Positions 4,397 to 7,223 of a stretch of DNA of 7,223 nt are shown here, one piece after another. How positions within the stretch are numbered: the first letter of the stretch is position 1; every line of letters begins with the position of its first letter. The DNA lies in NCBI GenBank assembly GCA_002413425.1, contig DHWY01000003.1, positions 140,127 through 147,349 on the forward strand, given 5' to 3'. The notes under the pieces were generated by a model, which was given only the letters and a program-made list of their open reading frames with translations, had not been told where the DNA came from and searched no databases. Source of the stretch: Candidatus Saccharibacteria bacterium UBA5170. Its GTDB lineage: Bacteria; Patescibacteriota; Saccharimonadia; Saccharimonadales; Saccharimonadaceae. The translations under genes and the position numbers were made by a program.

Positions 4397-4756
4397 ATGA
4401 TAGATTTACCAGCTTTACCAATTGAAAAATCATCGCCCACCGAACTTCCCAAGCAACCATGGGTTGAGTCTCTTTCGTCGACTGGTAGAGAGACATACGA
4501 CCAACGAAGAGCGACAGATATTGAAACAGACGTGGAAGATATAATCGGAATATTCCGATCGCTCGCTGATTTTGATGGCGTTTCAAAGGAAGCGGTTGGA
4601 TATGTGGCTTTGCGACTTGCTACTTCTCTGCGAGACGGTTATGAGCAGGGTGTTCAAGTAGGCATGGATCTCAGCGAACAAGCAGTCGTGCCACGATTTC
4701 AGGGAGCCTTGTTGGATATGCTAAAGCCAGAAGACGACTATATACCAAAAGATTGA
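4397..4756 (+). CDS. Hypothetical protein, 119 aa
   Basis: I do not recognise this protein. The N-terminal 40 residues are rich in Pro and Ser (MIDLPALPIEKSSP) and look disordered. Residues about 45-85 look helical and acidic, with DIETDVEDIIGIF and VALRLATSL. The C-terminus is acidic (PEDDYIPKD). There is no signal peptide or membrane segment. I place the start at ATG 4397 rather than the in-frame ATG at 4358, because the TATAAT at 4376-4381 would put the upstream ATG before the transcript start. It is the first gene after the repeat array, and its stop lies 17 bp before the next gene's start. Whether it is an old cassette or chromosomal sequence is unclear. Confidence 0.65.
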   Translation: MIDLPALPIEKSSPTELPKQPWVESLSSTGRETYDQRRATDIETDVEDIIGIFRSLADFDGVSKEAVGYVALRLATSLRDGYEQGVQVGMDLSEQAVVPRFQGALLDMLKPEDDYIPKD

Positions 4757-4758
4757 TT

Positions 4759-4767
4759 TGCTATGAT
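4759..4767 (+). promoter_or_regulatory. Extended -10 promoter of the first NUDIX gene
   Basis: TGC followed by TATGAT ends 7 bases before the ATG at 4774. It occupies most of the 17-bp gap after the preceding stop codon, so this gene can be transcribed independently despite the tight spacing. Confidence 0.55.
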
Positions 4768-4773
4768 AGTGAT

Positions 4774-5196
4774 ATGAACGGTAAGACTGCTCGAGTTGGA
4801 ATTGGTGTTTTTATTTTTAAAAACGGTAAGTTTTTATTGTTGCAACGTCAGGGTTCACACGGTGAAGGTTCGTGGTCGGTACCAGGAGGGCATCTGGAGT
4901 TTGGTGAGTCTTTTGAGGATACCGCCCGGAGGGAAGTAAAGGAGGAGACGAACCTCGAAATTAAGAATATGCGCTTCGGGGCAGTCACCAACGATCATTT
5001 TGTAGATGAAAATAAACACTATGTAACGGTATGGATGTTGAGTGAGTGGGCGAGCGGCCAAGAATATATTGTCGAGTCCGATAAATGCCTGAGTCAAGAA
5101 TGGCATACTTTTGAGGATTTGCCGTCGCCACTATTTTTGCCCTGGAATCAGCTTCTTAAGTCTGAGTTTATCGAGAAAATCAAACAGCAATCATAG
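4774..5196 (+). CDS. NUDIX hydrolase, NUDT15/MutT-like
   Basis: A protein of 140 aa. The NUDIX box at residues 39-61 fits G(x5)E(x7)REUxEExxU: G39, E45, RE at 53-54, EE at 57-58. A usual Gly near the end is Asn (EETNLEI). The surrounding sequence, GSHGEGSWSVPGGHLEFGES around the box and the later SEWASGQE, is typical of the MutT/NUDT15-like nucleoside triphosphate diphosphatases that clean damaged or unwanted nucleotides to monophosphates in the cytosol. The exact nucleotide cannot be read. I chose the start at 4774 over an in-frame ATG at 4753 because 4753 overlaps the previous gene's stop and the extended -10 box points to 4774. Confidence 0.87.
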   Translation: MNGKTARVGIGVFIFKNGKFLLLQRQGSHGEGSWSVPGGHLEFGESFEDTARREVKEETNLEIKNMRFGAVTNDHFVDENKHYVTVWMLSEWASGQEYIVESDKCLSQEWHTFEDLPSPLFLPWNQLLKSEFIEKIKQQS

Positions 5197-5220
5197 CGCG
5201 TACGGTTCAAACCGCAGACC

Positions 5221-5229
5221 TGTTATTAT
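5221..5229 (+). promoter_or_regulatory. Extended -10 promoter of the second NUDIX gene
   Basis: TGT followed by TATTAT, identical to the box of cassette 4 (3145-3153), ends exactly 7 bases before the ATG at 5236. A leaderless transcript is predicted. Confidence 0.6.
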
Positions 5230-5235
5230 TATTCT

Positions 5236-5616
5236 ATGAGACATAATGCCCGAGCAATTATTATACGTAATAAAAAGTTGTTGCTTGTGACAGGCCATGA
5301 CGAGGATTATTACTGGACTCCGGGCGGTGGGGTTGAGGACGATGAATCCGTTTTGGACGCTCTTCACCGTGAGTTGCAAGAGGAACTCGGCATCAAGGCC
5401 ACGTCAGCTATATATTATATGTCCTATTCTTTTGAAGAAAAAAATAAGAAATCAGACATCTTTATGGTTGAGACTCTCGATGACATCGTACTGGGAGGCG
5501 AAATTACTCGTATGATGTGGTATTCAAAAGAGGATTTTATCAACGATGATATTCAGATATCGTTAGGATTGACCACTGAGGTTATTCCTAAGCTGATTGG
5601 GGATGGATTATTATAA
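5236..5616 (+). CDS. NUDIX hydrolase, substrate unknown
   Basis: A protein of 126 aa with a complete NUDIX box at residues 31-53: G31, E37, RE at 45-46, EE at 49-50, Gly52, Ile53. It follows the typical YYWTPGGGVEDDES approach and an N-terminal strand ARAIIIRNKKLLLV. It should hydrolyse a nucleoside diphosphate linked to another group, with Mg held by the box glutamates. Little similarity to the first NUDIX protein is visible outside the box, so the pair is not a recent duplication. No membrane segments are seen. It has its own extended -10 box and lies 39 bp after the first NUDIX gene. Confidence 0.87.
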   Translation: MRHNARAIIIRNKKLLLVTGHDEDYYWTPGGGVEDDESVLDALHRELQEELGIKATSAIYYMSYSFEEKNKKSDIFMVETLDDIVLGGEITRMMWYSKEDFINDDIQISLGLTTEVIPKLIGDGLL

Positions 5617-5642
5617 AAACCACCTAAATTTTGTTATGGGTA

Positions 5643-5648
5643 TATAAT
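5643..5648 (+). promoter_or_regulatory. -10 box of the 111-aa hypothetical gene
   Basis: A perfect TATAAT with an expected transcript start near 5655. This leaves a leader of about 15 bases with no Shine-Dalgarno before the ATG at 5670. No convincing -35 is seen. Confidence 0.5.
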
Positions 5649-5669
5649 TAAAGTAACCAAAGCACAACC

Positions 5670-6005
5670 ATGATAGATTTAAATAAATATGTCGTTAATG
5701 CTGAACCCGGTAAGCCACTCCATACTAGCGGCTATGCTGAGGTGGCCAACGCGGGTCACGTCGGCGCGGTGTCTTCGACTTCATTTAATGATCGACAGCG
5801 GACCGAGCAAACCAGACAAGCCGTCGGGTCATACAACCGATCAATCGTTGGCCAAGCCTATGGCGTTCAACGCGCCATGACAGTGGCGCCGGGTAATACA
5901 GCTCGGACAAGTATGCGCTCTCGTTCGGTCCCTGTTCTACCGAATGCGGCTCCACCCAGAGGTTTCAGCGAGCCGACGGGGCGTGCGTATAACCCCTACG
6001 CCTAA
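5670..6005 (+). CDS. Hypothetical low-complexity basic protein, 111 aa
   Basis: I do not recognise this protein. It is rich in Ala, Gly, Ser, Arg, Thr and Pro, poor in large hydrophobics, with no signal peptide or membrane helix, and most of it is probably disordered. The N-terminal MIDLNKYVV could be a short ordered piece; the C-terminal half is Arg- and Pro-rich (MRSRSVPVLPNAAPPRG) and ends NPYA. Evidence that it is a real gene is the open frame bounded by a TATAAT box upstream and by a stop only 3 bp from the convergent murA stop, a packing that suggests both ends are genuine. The base composition is visibly more GC-rich than in the cassettes and resembles murA, so it is probably resident chromosomal sequence. 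Nucleic-acid or wall association is possible from the basic charge but unproven. Confidence 0.6.
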   Translation: MIDLNKYVVNAEPGKPLHTSGYAEVANAGHVGAVSSTSFNDRQRTEQTRQAVGSYNRSIVGQAYGVQRAMTVAPGNTARTSMRSRSVPVLPNAAPPRGFSEPTGRAYNPYA

Positions 6006-6008
6006 CTA

Positions 6009-7223
6009 TTAGCCGGTAATATCACGAATAACGGTAATCTTGGCACCAAGTGTGTTCAGGCGTTCGGCCAAATCTTCATAGCCTCGATTAATCGAGTAGA
6101 CGTTACGTAGTGTCGAGACGCCAGGTGCCGCCAACATACCAAGTAAGATAACAACGGCTGGTCGGAGAGCCGGTGGAGTAATAATCTCGGCTGGTTTCCA
6201 CGAGGTTGGTCCTTCGATATAGACGCGGTGCGGATCAAGCAGTTTGACATTAGCATTCAGTTTGGCAAGCTCCAGCAAATAAATAGCTCGATTTTCGTAG
6301 ACCCAGTCGTGGATAAGCGTTCGGCCCGTCGCGGTAGCCGCGATAACTGCAAAGAACGGTAAATTATCAATATTTAACCCAGGAAAGGGGAGAGGGTGGA
6401 TTTTGTCGTGAGGCGCCTTTAATTTACTGACTTTTGTCGTAATATCAACCAGGCGCGTTTTGCCATTTTTTGCGGTATATTCATCTGATAAGTCGCATTC
6501 AAAACCCATATCTTCTAGAGTTTTAAGCTCGATTTCAAGGAATTCAATTGGCGCTCGTTTGATAGTGATGGCTGACTTGGTCACGATGGCGGCGGCGATA
6601 AAACTCATCGCTTCAATCGGGTCTTCGCTGGGTGAATACTCGACATTTTTATTAATGTCTCGTACGCCATGTACAGTCAGGGTAGTAGTGCCGATACCAT
6701 CAATTTTGACGCCCAGTTTTTCAAGGAAGAAACAGAGGTCTTGCACCATATAGTTAGGGCTGGCGTTACGAATGATAGTGATGCCATCATTCAAAGCGGC
6801 TGCTGTCAGTAGGTTTTCAGTTACGGTGTCTCCGCGCTCAGAAAGGACAATTGCTCGTCTGGGTTTGATTGGTGTGGCGGTTGACTCGTAAAAGCCTTTA
6901 ACTGTTTTTACTTCCAGGCCAAAGTACGCTAGTCCGCTCAGGTGCGGCTCGACGGTCCGCTCGCCCAAGTTACAGCCACCGGCATAGGGAAGCTTGAACG
7001 ATTTGTAGCGATGAAGCAGCGGACCCAAGAACATAATAATGCTACGAGTCCGCCGCGCTGCCGCGACGTTCATATCATCGAGTTTGAGCTTGGCGGGTGG
7101 GGTAATTTCGAGGTGATTGTCGCCGAACCATCGTGTTTTAACACCAATACTGTTAAGAACCTCGATGATACGGTTAACTTCCTCTATCCGAGCAACATTA
7201 CGGAGTGTGGTTGTCCCGCGGTT
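6009..7223 (-). CDS. murA: UDP-N-acetylglucosamine 1-carboxyvinyltransferase MurA (N-terminus beyond window)
   Basis: MurA transfers enolpyruvate from PEP to UDP-GlcNAc, the first committed step of peptidoglycan synthesis, in the cytosol. The frame stays open to the window edge and gives 404 residues; comparison with E. coli MurA suggests about 35-40 N-terminal residues are missing, including the usual KN pair. Visible marks, in window numbering, are LRNVARIEEV near the start, the active-site loop AGGCNLGERTVEPH with Cys84 (codon 6972-6974), the region around Asp286 (NIDNLP) matching the catalytic Asp, ENR at 310-312, and the C-terminal NRGYEDLAERL with RGYE at 380-383. Keeping Cys rather than Asp in the loop predicts fosfomycin sensitivity. 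An in-frame ATG at 7071-7073 is internal, since homology continues upstream. It converges on the 111-aa gene with 3 bp between stop codons and no visible terminator hairpin. Confidence 0.92.
   Translation of the reverse strand, partial: NRGTTTLRNVARIEEVNRIIEVLNSIGVKTRWFGDNHLEITPPAKLKLDDMNVAAARRTRSIIMFLGPLLHRYKSFKLPYAGGCNLGERTVEPHLSGLAYFGLEVKTVKGFYESTATPIKPRRAIVLSERGDTVTENLLTAAALNDGITIIRNASPNYMVQDLCFFLEKLGVKIDGIGTTTLTVHGVRDINKNVEYSPSEDPIEAMSFIAAAIVTKSAITIKRAPIEFLEIELKTLEDMGFECDLSDEYTAKNGKTRLVDITTKVSKLKAPHDKIHPLPFPGLNIDNLPFFAVIAATATGRTLIHDWVYENRAIYLLELAKLNANVKLLDPHRVYIEGPTSWKPAEIITPPALRPAVVILLGMLAAPGVSTLRNVYSINRGYEDLAERLNTLGAKITVIRDITG

Noticed and set aside
5203..5214. CGGTTCAAACCG as a T-arm remnant or terminator
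   Set aside because: It is a perfect short palindrome between the NUDIX genes and looks like a tRNA T-loop. However, no acceptor stem, CCA or core repeat follows, and there is no T-run for a terminator.
4397..5681. Identical 12-base gene starts ATGATAGATTTA at 4397 and 5670
   Set aside because: Both proteins begin MIDL, but similarity ends at once in both DNA and protein, so chance or a common start preference is enough.
6460..6753. Plus-strand open frame inside murA
   Set aside because: It is the antisense shadow of a well-supported MurA reading frame.

Overview
Organism and overall look. The window reads as a chromosome segment of a small-genome bacterium, most likely a Patescibacteria/CPR member, with Saccharibacteria as my tentative guess. 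The guess rests on compact one-gene units, many starts with no Shine-Dalgarno but a -10 box placed so that transcription begins at or within a few bases of the start codon, and a bacterial murA. No marker gene settles the taxonomy.

Layout. (a) 1-514: the 5' end of a minus-strand gene with a normal ribosome binding site, divergent from a DUF4260 membrane protein gene. (b) 519-710: a tRNA-Arg(UCU) gene at 635-710 with encoded CCA. A 21-bp copy of its 5' end lies 108 bp upstream (523-543), with an inverted D-arm fragment between the two. (c) 711-4339: an array of five same-strand one-gene units. They encode a peptidase-E-like protein, an 8-TM membrane protein, a nucleotidyltransferase-fold protein, a small alpha/beta hydrolase and a 2H phosphoesterase (2'-5' RNA ligase family). 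Each gene is followed by a copy of a ~55-bp repeat. (d) 4340-6005: a hypothetical gene, two NUDIX hydrolases and a low-complexity hypothetical gene, without clear repeats. (e) 6009-7223: murA on the minus strand, convergent with (d) and cut by the window end.

Main observation. The right half of the repeat (a 32-bp core starting GTACCAAATTT) is almost identical to the sequence that starts inside the 3' end of the tRNA and runs into its flank: 705-736 and 3761-3792 match at 31 of 32 positions. The left half starts GTTCTAAC and can fold on itself. So the array looks like gene cassettes stacked at the 3' end of a tRNA gene, the tRNA end playing the part of the primary attachment site. This resembles an integron in logic (one gene plus one site per unit, one orientation), but the sites do not fit canonical attC and no recombinase is encoded here. 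Each cassette has its own start-proximal promoter, mostly an extended -10, so expression would not depend on array position. In two cassettes the repeat supplies the stop codon. The mechanism is inference; the repeats, their positions and their match to the tRNA end are directly visible.
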